This document shows, piece after piece, positions 8,811-18,729 of a DNA stretch of 64,000 bases. This DNA is from Lachnospiraceae bacterium (GTDB lineage: Bacteria > Bacillota > Clostridia > Lachnospirales > Lachnospiraceae). Location: positions 30,003 through 94,002 of the forward strand of contig CAAFZP010000097.1 of NCBI GenBank assembly GCA_900767585.1, in the 5' to 3' direction. The stretch's first letter is position 1. Each line of letters begins with the position of its first letter. A model generated the notes under the pieces. It searched no databases and was not told the origin of the DNA. It saw only the letters and a list, made by a program, of their open reading frames with translations. Both the position numbers and the translations under genes were made by a program.

Positions 8811-10577
8811 TCAATGTGCAAACTGTGAATTGTACAGATTTGTGTAGAAGCCGTTTTGTGCCATGAGCTGCTTGTGGTTTCCCTTCTCAATGATATTTCC
8901 ATCCTTCATAACCAGGATTACATCTGCCTCACGGATGGTTGACAGTCTGTGCGCCACGATGAAACTCGTTCTACCCTGCATCATGCGGTTAAACGCCTTC
9001 TGAATCCGAATCTCCGTACGTGTATCGATGGAAGATGTTGCCTCATCTAATATAAGCATCGGCGGCAGTAACAGCATAACTCTTGTGATACACAAAAGCT
9101 GTTTTTGCCCCTGCGACAGGTTTCCTCCATCCTCGGCGATCACAGTGTCGTACCCTTGCGGCAGACGTCGGATAAAGCTATCGGAATGTGCAAGCTTCGC
9201 TGCCTGTACAATCTCCGCATCCGTTGCATCCGGCTTTCCATAAGCAATATTCTCACGGATCGTACCGCTCTTTAACCATGTCTCCTGCAGTACCATACCA
9301 TAATTTTCACGCAGGCTGTCTCTCGTCATATCCCGGATATCCGTACCATCGACGGAAACAGAACCGGAATCGACATCATAAAACCGCATCAAAAGATTGA
9401 TAAGTGTACTCTTTCCGCATCCGGTCGGTCCGACGATTGCCACACGCATACCCGGTTTTACAGAGAGATTCAGGTTCGTGATAAGTTTCTTGTCTTTTAC
9501 ATAAGAGAAGTTCACGTCCCTGATCTCGATCGCGCCCTTCGTATCCGTTAAGACATGGGCATTTTCTTTCTCCGGTACCTGCGGCGTCTCGTCTAAAAGC
9601 TCAAACACACGTCCGGCACATGCCATCGCATTTTGCAATTCGGTAATAACGTTCGATATCTCATTAAACGGTTTTGTATACTGGTTTGCGTAACTAAGGA
9701 AGCATGTAAGCTGTCCGACAGTAAATCCGGTCGAAATTACGGAAACCGCGCCGATGATACCAACTGCCGCATACACAAGATTGTTAACAAATCTTGTACA
9801 TGGATTGACAATGGACGAATAAAACGTAGCTGACATACTGTCCTTCTCCAGACGATCGTTGATCTTTTCAAAACGCTCTAATGCATCGTCCTCGTAGCCA
9901 AATGCCTGCACGATCTTCTGCTGCCCAATCATCTCATCAACAAGTGCCGTGATATCTCCACGTGTCTCAGACTGCCGGTGGAACAGATGATATGTTCGCT
10001 TCGCAATAAACGATGCTACAAACAGGGAAAGTGGCGTCAATACAATTACAACCAGTGCGATCGGTACATTTACAGCTATCATAAATCCAAGCGTTGCAAG
10101 AATCGTTACGATTCCGGTGAACAGCTGTGTAAATCCCATCAGAAGTCCGTCTGCAAACTGGTCAATATCCGATACGATACGGCTCACGATATCGCCGTGC
10201 TTATGTGAATCGATATAGGAAAGCGGAAGCTCCTCCATATGATTGAACACTTCGATACGGATATCCCGCACAACGGAGTATGTGATATGGTTGTTAATAA
10301 TATTCATAAACCACTGTGAAAGCACTGTCACAACGGTTACCATCAAAAATGTATAGATGATGTCCTTGATTCCATCGAAGTCAACCAGACCTTTTCCGAC
10401 GATCAGGTCGATTGCATTACCGGTCAAAATCGGTGCATACAAGGTAGAGGCAACGGTGATCATTGCACAGACAAACGAAAGGATGACCAGAATACGGTAT
10501 TTCTTGATGTGTGTCAGTACACGTTTTAACACAGCTTTATCAAAGCCCTGCAGCTTCTTTTTCTTATCCTTAGACAT
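8811..10577 (-). CDS. ABC exporter subunit with consensus ATPase motifs (heterodimer half)
   Basis: A 588-residue half-exporter: six-helix membrane domain (about 25-310) fused to an ATPase domain. Walker A is GPTGCGKST, Walker B is MLILDEATSS with the catalytic Glu, and the switch His is in VAHRLST. The signature is LSQGQ instead of LSGGQ. It overlaps the upstream exporter gene by 8 bases. Together they fit the BmrCD/LmrCD/TM287-288 family of heterodimeric multidrug exporters. The substrate cannot be read from sequence; neighbouring genes give no hint. Confidence 0.9.
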   Translation of the reverse strand: MSKDKKKKLQGFDKAVLKRVLTHIKKYRILVILSFVCAMITVASTLYAPILTGNAIDLIVGKGLVDFDGIKDIIYTFLMVTVVTVLSQWFMNIINNHITYSVVRDIRIEVFNHMEELPLSYIDSHKHGDIVSRIVSDIDQFADGLLMGFTQLFTGIVTILATLGFMIAVNVPIALVVIVLTPLSLFVASFIAKRTYHLFHRQSETRGDITALVDEMIGQQKIVQAFGYEDDALERFEKINDRLEKDSMSATFYSSIVNPCTRFVNNLVYAAVGIIGAVSVISTGFTVGQLTCFLSYANQYTKPFNEISNVITELQNAMACAGRVFELLDETPQVPEKENAHVLTDTKGAIEIRDVNFSYVKDKKLITNLNLSVKPGMRVAIVGPTGCGKSTLINLLMRFYDVDSGSVSVDGTDIRDMTRDSLRENYGMVLQETWLKSGTIRENIAYGKPDATDAEIVQAAKLAHSDSFIRRLPQGYDTVIAEDGGNLSQGQKQLLCITRVMLLLPPMLILDEATSSIDTRTEIRIQKAFNRMMQGRTSFIVAHRLSTIREADVILVMKDGNIIEKGNHKQLMAQNGFYTNLYNSQFAH

Positions 10578-12306
10578 CTGCCTTCACCTCCTTGTTCTGG
10601 GATGCATAGATCTCCTGGTATACCGGACAATTCTTCATCAGTGTATCATGATTGCCAATACCTGCGATTTTACCATCGTCCAAAACGACGATCTTATCTG
10701 CATACATGATGGAGGATGCACGCTGCGATACAAGGAACACGGTCGTATGATCCGTTTTCTCCTTGATTGCTTTCCGGAGTGCAGCATCCGTCGCATAGTC
10801 AAGTGCGGAAGAACTGTCATCAAGAATCAGGATCTCCGGCTTCTTCACAAGCGCACGCGCGATCGTCAGTCTCTGCTTCTGTCCACCGGACAGGTTCTTA
10901 CCGCCCTGGTTCAGCATAAACCCGATCCCTCCATCCTTCTGCTGCACAAAATCCTCCGCCTGTGCAATCGAAAGCGCTTCCTCGATCTCCTCGTTCGTTG
11001 CATCTTCCTTACCCCAGCGGATATTATCCGCGATCGTTCCGGAGAACAGCACTGCCTTCTGCGGAACGACACCGATTTTTTCTATCAACTGCTCTTTTGG
11101 ATATTCCATTACATCCACACCGTCGATTTTAATACTGCCCTGTGTGCAGTCATAGAAACGAGGAATCAGATTCACAAGGGTCGATTTACCGGAGCCTGTA
11201 CCACCGATAATACCGATCGTCTCGCCACGTTTCACCTTCAGGGAAAGTCCCTCGATGGAAGTTTCCTTTGCATCCGCATACGTAAGTCCGGCATTGATAA
11301 ATTCCACCTTCGGAACCGTCTCATCCACGGTTGTTTCTACCGGTGCTGTCTCGTATGCCTGGCTGCTTGTCGTCTCGAAGATCGCACCGAGACGGTTCGC
11401 ACAGGCAACTGCCTTTGTCTCTGTAATAATCAGATTTGCAAGCTTCACAAGCTCAATCAGAATCTGTGACATGTAGTTTACAAGCGCGTAAACCTGCCCC
11501 TGCTTCAAGATACCGAGATCTACCTGTTTCGCACCGCCCCAGATCAGGGCTACAATCGACAGGTTAATGACTGCGTAGGTCAGCGGATTTAAGAAAGAAG
11601 AAATCTTTCCGACGAAAAGCTGTCCTTTCGTCAGTGCTTCCGTTACCTCCGCAAACTCTTCCTTTTCCTTCTTCTCCTGATTAAATGCGCGGATGACACG
11701 CACACCGGACAGATTCTCTCTGGATTTCAAAGTCACTGTGTCAAGCTTGCTCTGTACTTTCTTATATAAAGGAATCGAAACAAGCATGATTCCAAATACG
11801 ATCACGATCAAAACCGGAAGCGTGATAAAGAAAACACGCGACGCTTTCGCATTGACCGTAAATGCCATGATTGTCGCACCAAATACAATAAATGGTGAAC
11901 GCATAAACAGGCGCAGGAACATATTGATTCCCGTCTGTACCTGATTGACATCACTCGTCATACGTGTGATGAGCGTCGCACTACCGAGCTTATCAATCTC
12001 TGTATAGGAAAGTGTCTCGATATGCTTGAACAGATCATACCGGATCTCCTTTCCGATTCCCATTGCCGTTTTCGCTGAAAAATACTGTGCTGTGATGGAA
12101 CATCCAAGTCCAATTACGCCGAGTCCAACCATGACAAATGCCATCTTATAAATATATGGCTTGTCATTTCCTGCAATACCATTATCAATGATTGCCGCCA
12201 TAACGAGCGGTACCAAAAGCTCAAAGGCTGCTTCGAGCATTTTAAAAAGCGGTGCTAAAACCGCTTTCCATTTATAATTTTTGAAATACTGTAATACCTG
12301 TTTCAC
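10570..12306 (-). CDS. ABC exporter subunit with degenerate ATPase site (heterodimer half)
   Basis: A 578-residue half-exporter partner. The membrane domain (about 15-300) is followed by an ATPase domain with Walker A GGTGSGKST and a perfect LSGGQKQR signature. Walker B reads ILILDDSSSAL, so the catalytic Glu is Asp, and the switch His is Gln (VSQRAS). In heterodimeric exporters one composite site is degenerate: here this subunit's Walker B and Gln would pair with the partner's LSQGQ, while the partner's Glu/His would pair with this LSGGQ. The split of defects across the two proteins is the pattern expected for an obligate pair. The gene lies 56 bases after the DUF1292 gene. Confidence 0.9.
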   Translation of the reverse strand: MKQVLQYFKNYKWKAVLAPLFKMLEAAFELLVPLVMAAIIDNGIAGNDKPYIYKMAFVMVGLGVIGLGCSITAQYFSAKTAMGIGKEIRYDLFKHIETLSYTEIDKLGSATLITRMTSDVNQVQTGINMFLRLFMRSPFIVFGATIMAFTVNAKASRVFFITLPVLIVIVFGIMLVSIPLYKKVQSKLDTVTLKSRENLSGVRVIRAFNQEKKEKEEFAEVTEALTKGQLFVGKISSFLNPLTYAVINLSIVALIWGGAKQVDLGILKQGQVYALVNYMSQILIELVKLANLIITETKAVACANRLGAIFETTSSQAYETAPVETTVDETVPKVEFINAGLTYADAKETSIEGLSLKVKRGETIGIIGGTGSGKSTLVNLIPRFYDCTQGSIKIDGVDVMEYPKEQLIEKIGVVPQKAVLFSGTIADNIRWGKEDATNEEIEEALSIAQAEDFVQQKDGGIGFMLNQGGKNLSGGQKQRLTIARALVKKPEILILDDSSSALDYATDAALRKAIKEKTDHTTVFLVSQRASSIMYADKIVVLDDGKIAGIGNHDTLMKNCPVYQEIYASQNKEVKADV

Positions 12307-12362
12307 TTTCTTTTTTCCTTTTGATTATTTCTTTTCACCTTCTGATATATTACTTTCATTGA

Positions 12363-12671
12363 CTACAGATCTTCATATGCTTCGTTATCTAACAGCTCAT
12401 CGAACGCATCTGCAACCAGTTCGTATTCATCCTCAGACTCAATCATTCCAAGTTCTACATCATCGCCCTCTTTTTCTGTATACCGGTAAAGAAAGACATC
12501 CTCTTCCTCATATCCATCGACAACCTTATCCGGAAGTAAAGCAATATATTGCTGTCCGCCTACCGGAAAGATAGCTATCACACTGCAATGAAGCTCCGTG
12601 CCATCATCTAATACCATATCTACATAATCATCATTTTCGTCATCCTGAAACAAACGGTTTTTTTCGTCCAT
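12363..12671 (-). CDS. DUF1292 family small acidic protein
   Basis: A 102-residue acidic protein of the DUF1292 (YrzB-like) family of unknown role, recognised by VDMVLDDGTELHCSVIAIFPVGGQQYIALLP and the ELVADAFDELLD tail. Start at 12671 is preferred over the in-frame ATG at 12677 because AAGGAG then has a 9-base spacing. It has its own promoter upstream and probably leads the two exporter genes. Confidence 0.88.
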   Translation of the reverse strand: MDEKNRLFQDDENDDYVDMVLDDGTELHCSVIAIFPVGGQQYIALLPDKVVDGYEEEDVFLYRYTEKEGDDVELGMIESEDEYELVADAFDELLDNEAYEDL

Positions 12672-12712
12672 ATTCATACACTCCTTTTCTTAATTATCTT
12701 CATCCATGTTGT

Positions 12713-12741
12713 AGTTTAAGCGAATTTCCCGACAAGGTCAA
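12713..12741 (-). promoter_or_regulatory. Sigma-A-type promoter before DUF1292 gene
   Basis: Minus strand TTGACC, 17-base spacer, TAAACT; about 40 bases before the DUF1292 start. Likely drives DUF1292 and the ABC pair. Confidence 0.7.
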
Positions 12742-12778
12742 CCCGTATTCTGTTTTTGGGCTTCTATTCGTCATATTT

Positions 12779-13465
12779 TTATTGTAAATCATAAATTTCG
12801 AGCGTTCCATTTTCAAACTCATACCGATAGATGTAAGACCATTGTGTTTTACCGTTCATACTGAAATCTATGTTCCCATAAAAATCACAATGATTCTCTT
12901 CATCCAATACAAATCCGTCGACCGTTACACCATAGACAGCAATCTCTTTGTCTAACAGTTCTTTTTCCCGAAGACAGCTGTCTGTCACTGCCTGTCGTAC
13001 ATCATCCAGTGTTGTTTCTTTTAAGATCAAGGCATCTGTAAGTGTCATCTGTTTATCATGCACACGGTCATAATTGTAGCTTACAACATCCCCCTGGCCT
13101 CCTACTAACGGAAATTCCACGTAACGGCAGAGTGCCTGCAGATACTTTGGATTCTCATATAAATCGGTACGGATTTCCGGTGTAATCTCTGCCGAATCTT
13201 TATCTTTTTCATAGAGCGTTCCCAGAGTATCATCAATTTCCCGGTTGATCTCGACTAACTGTGTGCTCTCATGCACAGACGAAAACACCGGAATCTCAAC
13301 CGGATGCCCATCTATTTTTGTCTGTACCGAAAAAGAAACTGCACTATCTTCCGGTGCGTAGCTTACGGTTTCCTCCGACTTGGTTTCACGGCAACCGCAA
13401 GCAGCAAACATGCTCACAAGTATGAAAAAACAAACCAAACATTTTCTTTTTATTTTTCCTGCCAT
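12779..13465 (-). CDS. Putative lipoprotein of unknown function
   Basis: A 228-residue protein with a lipoprotein signal peptide: basic start, hydrophobic core, and lipobox AACG with Cys near residue 24. The mature part is soluble and acidic, with VSFSVQTKIDGHPVEIPVF and a C-terminal half (DVVSYNYDRVHDKQMTLTDA..., then a Tyr-rich YIYRYEFENG end) that resembles DUF3298/PdaC-type periplasmic domains only loosely. It overlaps the helicase gene by 16 bases with a GGAGG site inside that gene, so it is translated as part of the same unit. Function unknown. Confidence 0.8.
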   Translation of the reverse strand: MAGKIKRKCLVCFFILVSMFAACGCRETKSEETVSYAPEDSAVSFSVQTKIDGHPVEIPVFSSVHESTQLVEINREIDDTLGTLYEKDKDSAEITPEIRTDLYENPKYLQALCRYVEFPLVGGQGDVVSYNYDRVHDKQMTLTDALILKETTLDDVRQAVTDSCLREKELLDKEIAVYGVTVDGFVLDEENHCDFYGNIDFSMNGKTQWSYIYRYEFENGTLEIYDLQ

Positions 13466-15282
13466 TTGATATCCTCCACAAAACGGCTTTTATCCTTTGC
13501 TTTTCCGGCGATCGTCCGTGGCACATAAATATGCAACTCATGTCTTGCGCGCGTCATCGCGACATAAAACATCCGTCGTTCCTCTTCAAGTTCCGCATGT
13601 GTTTTTGCTTTTTTATATGGTGTGATATCTTCCACCGCATCCAAAATAAAAACAACATCAAACTCCAGTCCCTTTGCACTGTGCATTGTCATCAGACTCA
13701 CGCCCTTTTTTAAGCGGTTTTTTTCCTGTTGTTTGAAAAGAAGCTCCTGATAAGACCGGATGAATGCAAATAGCGCTTCATAACTTTCCATGTCTTTGAT
13801 CATATAGGCAAGCTCATCTAAAACATCATACATTTCACCGGCATCCAGCTGCCGGTACTCGGCATATTCCTTTATATACTGATCGTACCCGATAAAATTA
13901 CGTATAAAATTAAGTGCTGCCCACGGGCGCATCTTAGAAAGCAGCTTTGCATCTGCTTCAAGTTTATCGAGATGATCGACGACAGACGGCTTGTTTCTTA
14001 GCCGGAACTTAAGCTTATCATAATCGACCGGATCTTCCATCAGCATATCCCGGCTGATATATCGGGATGGCTTGTTCATGATTCTAAGAAAAACCGCCCG
14101 TGATCTGTCTCCCATCGCCAGGCGCATATAGTCAAGCACATACCGGACAGCAAAATGATCAAACAGGTTCGGGAGACTATCGCTTAATGTATATGGGATA
14201 TTATACTGGTTTAATTTATAGGCAAGTCGTCTTGGCTGCAGGTTCGTCCGGTAAAGCACTGCTTGCTGCTCATAAGGAACCCCTGCGGCATATGATTCCC
14301 GGATCCGTCTTATGATACACTCATTTTCTTCTGCTTCATCCTTTACCGTATGCAATTGTACAACTCCGGCATCCTCTGCCATTGCCGACAATTTCTTTTT
14401 GTATCGTTCCCTGTTTTTTTCTATCACCTGGGTAGAAGCCTGTACGATCCGCTTATCCGAACGGTAATTTTCCCCGAGGTGAACGATTTTACAATCCGGA
14501 AAATCCTTTCGGAACTGCTGCATGATTTCCGGTCTCGCGCCACGAAATCCATACACAGACTGATCGTCATCACCCACGATAAATGCATTGTCCATCGGCT
14601 TTGCCAGCATGCGGAATATCTCATACTGGATTCGGTTGCTGTCCTGGAATTCATCGACAAGAATATATGGAAACAGCGATCTGCATCGGTTTAATATATC
14701 TTCTCTTTTTTTGAGCAGCTCATAACAAAGCACCATCATATCATCAAAATCAATCAGATTTCTGCGCTTTAATTCGCGATCCAGTCTGCGGTATATTTCC
14801 CGGAACGTAAGCTCCGGAAGGTCTGTGCTGTAGTAATTTTCCACATCCATCATATCACACTTTACCAGACTGATCTGCGACAGGATGCTGCTTATGAGAT
14901 CATCTTTGTTCTCATAGCTCACATGCATTGCCTGCATAATCTGCGTAAGCATCGATTTCTTTTCCTCTTCGGATACAACCCGCAGTACAGACTGTCCATA
15001 TGCAGTTTTTAAAATCCAATAAAAAATGGAATGAAAAGTTCCGAAGCGGACCGGATATTCCTTTCCGGGAGTCAGTGTGCGAAAACGTTGCTGCATTTCG
15101 CCTGCTGCCGCCCGTGTAAAGGTTATAACAAGAATATCTGCGGGTGAAACACCCGCAGATTCTATCAGATACTTTATGCGTTGTGTGATTACCGTTGTTT
15201 TCCCGGAACCGGGTCCTGCAATCACCATCATCGGGCCGTCCACATGACTGATCGCTTCGGACTGTGCCTCATTAAATTTCAT
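13450..15282 (-). CDS. UvrD/PcrA-like superfamily 1 DNA helicase
   Basis: A 610-residue 3'-5' helicase of the UvrD/Rep class. Motifs seen: GPGSGKTT (I), ITFTRAAAGEMQ (Ia), LVDEFQDSN (II), GDDDQSVYGFRGA (III), LGENYRS (IV), TMHSAKGLEFDVVFI (V) and VAMTRARHEL (VI). It is roughly 100 residues shorter than PcrA, mainly in the inserted and C-terminal parts, as in several clostridial paralogues, so I give no gene name. The ATG at 15282 overlaps the stop of the SEC-C gene as TAATG with GGAG upstream; an ATG at 15303 is also in frame. Likely acts in DNA repair or replication restart. Confidence 0.92.
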   Translation of the reverse strand: MKFNEAQSEAISHVDGPMMVIAGPGSGKTTVITQRIKYLIESAGVSPADILVITFTRAAAGEMQQRFRTLTPGKEYPVRFGTFHSIFYWILKTAYGQSVLRVVSEEEKKSMLTQIMQAMHVSYENKDDLISSILSQISLVKCDMMDVENYYSTDLPELTFREIYRRLDRELKRRNLIDFDDMMVLCYELLKKREDILNRCRSLFPYILVDEFQDSNRIQYEIFRMLAKPMDNAFIVGDDDQSVYGFRGARPEIMQQFRKDFPDCKIVHLGENYRSDKRIVQASTQVIEKNRERYKKKLSAMAEDAGVVQLHTVKDEAEENECIIRRIRESYAAGVPYEQQAVLYRTNLQPRRLAYKLNQYNIPYTLSDSLPNLFDHFAVRYVLDYMRLAMGDRSRAVFLRIMNKPSRYISRDMLMEDPVDYDKLKFRLRNKPSVVDHLDKLEADAKLLSKMRPWAALNFIRNFIGYDQYIKEYAEYRQLDAGEMYDVLDELAYMIKDMESYEALFAFIRSYQELLFKQQEKNRLKKGVSLMTMHSAKGLEFDVVFILDAVEDITPYKKAKTHAELEEERRMFYVAMTRARHELHIYVPRTIAGKAKDKSRFVEDIKWQEK

Positions 15283-15788
15283 TATAAATTTGCTCCACAA
15301 CACTTTTTGTATTTCTTACCGCTTCCACAAGGACAAGGATCATTTCTTCCTACCTTTGGCGGTTTTACGATTGTCTTGGAAGATTTCTGAATCTTGTAGA
15401 GTTCTTTTCTTCTCTCCGGTGTCAGAATCTTATCCCACTGCGGAAGTGTATACAGCCACTCTGCATTGCAATCCACCATATTCATGTAAAGCTTCTCCGG
15501 ATCATAACCAAGTGCAACCTGGGAATCCTCTGTAAGCTCGTCAATGTTGTTCGGAACAATCAGGCTCTCCTCGATTCCATCCAGGAAACCTACCATAAGT
15601 TCCAGTGGCATATCGTACTTTTCTGCCAGTTCCTTCACGGTTCCACCCTCGATTTCTACCGGGTTTTCCAAGATTTTTTCATATATTGCCTTCTCTCTCT
15701 GGAAATAATCAAGCCAGAACTCTTTTCCTTCCGGGGTTCTGTCATCCAGACTATAGGCATGTTCACGCCAATCTGTTAATAAACTCAT
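15282..15788 (-). CDS. SEC-C motif metal-binding protein
   Basis: A 168-residue protein whose last residues form a classic SEC-C zinc motif, [18 protein letters not shown], as found at the end of SecA. The N-terminal 110 residues are helical and acidic ([37 protein letters not shown]) and are seen in a clostridial family of unknown function. It is the first gene of a unit with the UvrD-like helicase and the lipoprotein, with stop and start codons overlapping. Confidence 0.9.
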   Translation of the reverse strand: MSLLTDWREHAYSLDDRTPEGKEFWLDYFQREKAIYEKILENPVEIEGGTVKELAEKYDMPLELMVGFLDGIEESLIVPNNIDELTEDSQVALGYDPEKLYMNMVDCNAEWLYTLPQWDKILTPERRKELYKIQKSSKTIVKPPKVGRNDPCPCGSGKKYKKCCGANL

Positions 15789-15846
15789 AACCGTACCTGC
15801 ACATAGTTTCTATCTTCTGTGCTTTCCTTTCATTTAAATTCAATTA

Positions 15847-15875
15847 AGTATAGCAAACCATCCCTTATTTTTCAA
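15847..15875 (-). promoter_or_regulatory. Sigma-A-type promoter for SEC-C/helicase unit
   Basis: Minus strand TTGAAA, 17-base spacer, TATACT. The -35 box overlaps the stop region of the upstream membrane-protein gene; the start codon of the SEC-C gene is about 58 bases on. Confidence 0.75.
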
Positions 15876-16168
15876 GAGCGTTTCTCTCGATGATTTCGAA
15901 GCACCCTGCCAAGCCACAGCACAACATACAAAAGTACCGGAACAACCATCAGCAAAGCAAGGCTCGGCAAGAAATAGCGGCTCCCTGTAATGCCTGTCAC
16001 TAACACAAGCACGATCAGCCCTGCAAGCACAAGCAAACATACCCATGCAAGCACACGCATCAGAGGATTCCTGCGGATAGCTTCCTCATAACTTTCTTTT
16101 TGTTCCTTCTCTTCATTTACAATCTCTTGTGTATCATCCGGTTTGGTTCGTTGTTCTTCTTTTTTCAT
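15872..16168 (-). CDS. Small two-helix membrane protein
   Basis: A 98-residue protein with a charged N-terminus (KKEEQRTKPDDTQEIVNEEKEQ), two membrane helices (VLAWVCLLVLAGLIVLVLVTG and FLPSLALLMVVPVLLYVVL) and a basic end. Start at 16168 is chosen for its AAGGA at about 7 bases; upstream in-frame ATGs at 16186 and 16198 overlap the permease gene. It is the last gene of the exporter unit and might be an accessory membrane factor. No family recognised with confidence. Confidence 0.75.
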   Translation of the reverse strand: MKKEEQRTKPDDTQEIVNEEKEQKESYEEAIRRNPLMRVLAWVCLLVLAGLIVLVLVTGITGSRYFLPSLALLMVVPVLLYVVLWLGRVLRNHREKRS

Positions 16169-16178
16169 ATCGGTTCCT

Positions 16179-17483
16179 TTACTCATAACGAAGTGCATCG
16201 ATTGGATTTAAGTTTGCAGCTTTTACAGATGGAATAAATCCAAATACAATACCAATTACCATAGAGAAAATAACGGATACTGCAATGGCTGCTCCGCTGA
16301 TTGCGACTGGCACAGATGCCACATCCGAAATCAGGTACGCAAGTCCCACGCCTGCACCAACACCGATGATTCCACCTAAGCTGGTAAGAACGGCTGCCTC
16401 CGTCAAAAACTGGGACAAGATTACGGATTTTCTTGCGCCAAGCGCTTTTTTCAATCCGATTTCTCTTGTTCGCTCTGTCACAGATACCAGCATAATATTC
16501 ATAACGCCGATACCTCCGACCAAAAGCGAAATGCTGGCAATCCAGATTAACTGCTGGCTCGTCGAAGCACTCACTTCCTGCATCGCTTTCGCCGTCTTGA
16601 GCAAATCTTCACTCTTATACTTAAACGAAGAACCTGACTCTTCTCCACTATCCATCGTTCCTTCGAGCTGCTGATTCGAAGATGAGGATGGCATGTACTT
16701 GTTCAAGATATCTTCTGTCTTTTTTCCGGCGTTTGTCATAGCCTCTGTCCCGGACGGTTTTACAACGACATTGTATGGCTCATCAAATGCAAAAATAAGC
16801 GGCCAGTTCACATCCGTCACGAAAACCTGTCCGGATGTTGAATTTCCATAATACGTATACCAGTCATTCAGATTCGTAACTTTCGGTGTAAATCCGTCAA
16901 GCTGCTCAACGACTCCGACGATGATAAATGGTTCCCCTTTAATCTCCAATGTCTTTCCAATCGGATTGTCACCTGCAAATAATGTATTTGCAGCAGTCGT
17001 ATCTAATATAACCGCCTTTGTATAGTTCGTCCAGTCTGCATCCATAAAGGATCTTCCCGACTGTACAGTGTATCCCATTACATTGAAATAATCTTTATCC
17101 ACACCATACACCGGTGCGTTTCCAAGGTCCTTTGTCCCGCTGGAGATTCCTTCGTACAAAGCACCATACCGGTACGCCGCAACTGCAGTCACTTCGTCGA
17201 TATCTAAGATTTCTTTTTTGATGTCATCCGTGATCATCGGCATACCTTCCGGCGTTGATGAATCACCCGATGTGTAATTCCATTCTCCCTGATATAACTT
17301 GATGTTCACAATGTTGTTTCCTGAACCGACCAGGTTTTCTTTGATCTGTTCGCTCGTTCCCTTGATTGTAGATACAATCGCGATAATCGCTGCAATACCA
17401 ATAATGATTCCAAGCATCGTAAGAAGGGAACGCATCTTATGTGCCCATATGCCCTGAAAAGACAATCGTATATTTTCTAACAT
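16179..17483 (-). CDS. MacB-like ABC permease
   Basis: A 434-residue MacB/FtsX-type permease: N-terminal helix preceded by LSFQGIWAHKMRSLLTMLGIIIGIAAI, a large extracellular MacB core domain (about 45-290), and three C-terminal helices with the conserved ERTREIGLKKALGARKSVIL coupling motif. Such permeases use mechanotransmission to drive export through an adaptor. It lies 19 bases after the second adaptor gene. AAAGGA precedes the ATG. Confidence 0.92.
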   Translation of the reverse strand: MLENIRLSFQGIWAHKMRSLLTMLGIIIGIAAIIAIVSTIKGTSEQIKENLVGSGNNIVNIKLYQGEWNYTSGDSSTPEGMPMITDDIKKEILDIDEVTAVAAYRYGALYEGISSGTKDLGNAPVYGVDKDYFNVMGYTVQSGRSFMDADWTNYTKAVILDTTAANTLFAGDNPIGKTLEIKGEPFIIVGVVEQLDGFTPKVTNLNDWYTYYGNSTSGQVFVTDVNWPLIFAFDEPYNVVVKPSGTEAMTNAGKKTEDILNKYMPSSSSNQQLEGTMDSGEESGSSFKYKSEDLLKTAKAMQEVSASTSQQLIWIASISLLVGGIGVMNIMLVSVTERTREIGLKKALGARKSVILSQFLTEAAVLTSLGGIIGVGAGVGLAYLISDVASVPVAISGAAIAVSVIFSMVIGIVFGFIPSVKAANLNPIDALRYE

Positions 17484-17502
17484 ATTCTACTTTCCTTTCT
17501 TA

Positions 17503-18729
17503 TCATTGATACAATTCTTCGGAAGATTTCCGGACTGTCCGGACACCTTCCACCGCTTCATCGAGATAAGGAAATGCAATGTAATCATTCATTGTCAGAC
17601 CGCCAAGCACTAACAGTGCATCTCCAGACCGTTTTGCGCCAACTTTTATATATGTTTTTTCCAATCTTCCGTTTACATCTTTCATCACATAATAGTTGGT
17701 TCCTTCCTGTTTTAAAAATGCACTGGAAAGATAGAAACCGCCAGTTGTGTCCTCGGAACTTGAATTTAACGTAATCTCCATATACATATTCTGACTGACA
17801 TCATATGCATCAGACAATGATATCTTCATCGGATAATACGTTTCTGTCTTTGCCCCACCATAGCCATTATTATCGGCCGGGATATTGGAAATCTCTGTAA
17901 TCGTTCCGTCATAGTTCATACCTGTATCATAACAATACATGGAAACCGTGTCCCCAATATGAACCGTCGACAACGAAAGCTCACCAATCTGGCTTTCCAC
18001 CAGATAGCCATCTGCCGCACTGACAACGATCATAGGAGATCCGTCTGCAGCGGCCGTATCCGCATCGGAAACCGTTTTTATAACACCATCAAAATTTGCA
18101 AGCACTTCGCCGCTTTCATTCTGAAGTTCACCCATCTGAAGCTTTACCTGTGCAATCTCGTACTGTGTCTGCATCGTTTTGATTTCCTGTTCTTTATCCG
18201 CAATCTGTTTTTTCAATTCTTCTCTTGTCGGCGGTGTATCCACATCCTGTGTATTCGGATCCGGTACATCTGATCCTGTCGCGACCGGAGGTGCTTCTGT
18301 CGTCGGAATATCTTCTAACGGTGTCGTATTTTTTAGTTTTTCAAGTTCCCGCTGTGCGTTCACAATGGAAACACGGGATAATTCAAGCTCTGATCGCTGC
18401 AATTCCAATTGCAGATCATTTGCGGTTGTATCATATACCAAAAGCACGTCGCCCGCTTTTACGTTCTGGCCTTCGGATACTTTTACTTCCTTTACTTTTT
18501 GTGTCTTTCCGACATAAACTTTCTGCTCGGAATTCACAGTGACATTTCCACTCAATGTGCTGCTGTCCCACATGTTCGATGCGTCATATCCGACTTCCGC
18601 AACCGAATACACGCCGACCGTCTTGCTGTTTTGATTTTTCTGTTTCAACATGCGCAGGCCAAAATATGCCCCCACAAGAACAACTGCACAGGCAAGTACA
18701 ATGATAATGATTTTTTTTGTTTTACTCAT
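17503..18729 (-). CDS. Membrane-fusion (HlyD/MacA-like) adaptor, second copy
   Basis: A 408-residue adaptor: N-terminal membrane anchor (about 8-26), biotinyl-lipoyl-like halves (VKVSEGQNVKAGDVLLVYDTT and ANFDGVIKTVSDADTAAADGSPM), a helical hairpin of about 90 residues interrupted by a Pro/Thr-rich insert, and a beta-barrel/membrane-proximal C-terminal part. Start at 18729 follows AGGAGGTGA and overlaps the ATPase stop as ATGAGTAA. It acts with the MacB-like permease to pass substrate across the wall side. The hairpin is short, as expected without an outer membrane. Confidence 0.9.
   Translation of the reverse strand: MSKTKKIIIIVLACAVVLVGAYFGLRMLKQKNQNSKTVGVYSVAEVGYDASNMWDSSTLSGNVTVNSEQKVYVGKTQKVKEVKVSEGQNVKAGDVLLVYDTTANDLQLELQRSELELSRVSIVNAQRELEKLKNTTPLEDIPTTEAPPVATGSDVPDPNTQDVDTPPTREELKKQIADKEQEIKTMQTQYEIAQVKLQMGELQNESGEVLANFDGVIKTVSDADTAAADGSPMIVVSAADGYLVESQIGELSLSTVHIGDTVSMYCYDTGMNYDGTITEISNIPADNNGYGGAKTETYYPMKISLSDAYDVSQNMYMEITLNSSSEDTTGGFYLSSAFLKQEGTNYYVMKDVNGRLEKTYIKVGAKRSGDALLVLGGLTMNDYIAFPYLDEAVEGVRTVRKSSEELYQ

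Noticed and set aside
10357..11469. A 370-codon plus-strand open frame
   Set aside because: It lies fully antisense to the two ABC exporter genes, which have clear motifs in their own frames. Its translation is Cys/His/Leu-rich without domains and it has no ribosome site.
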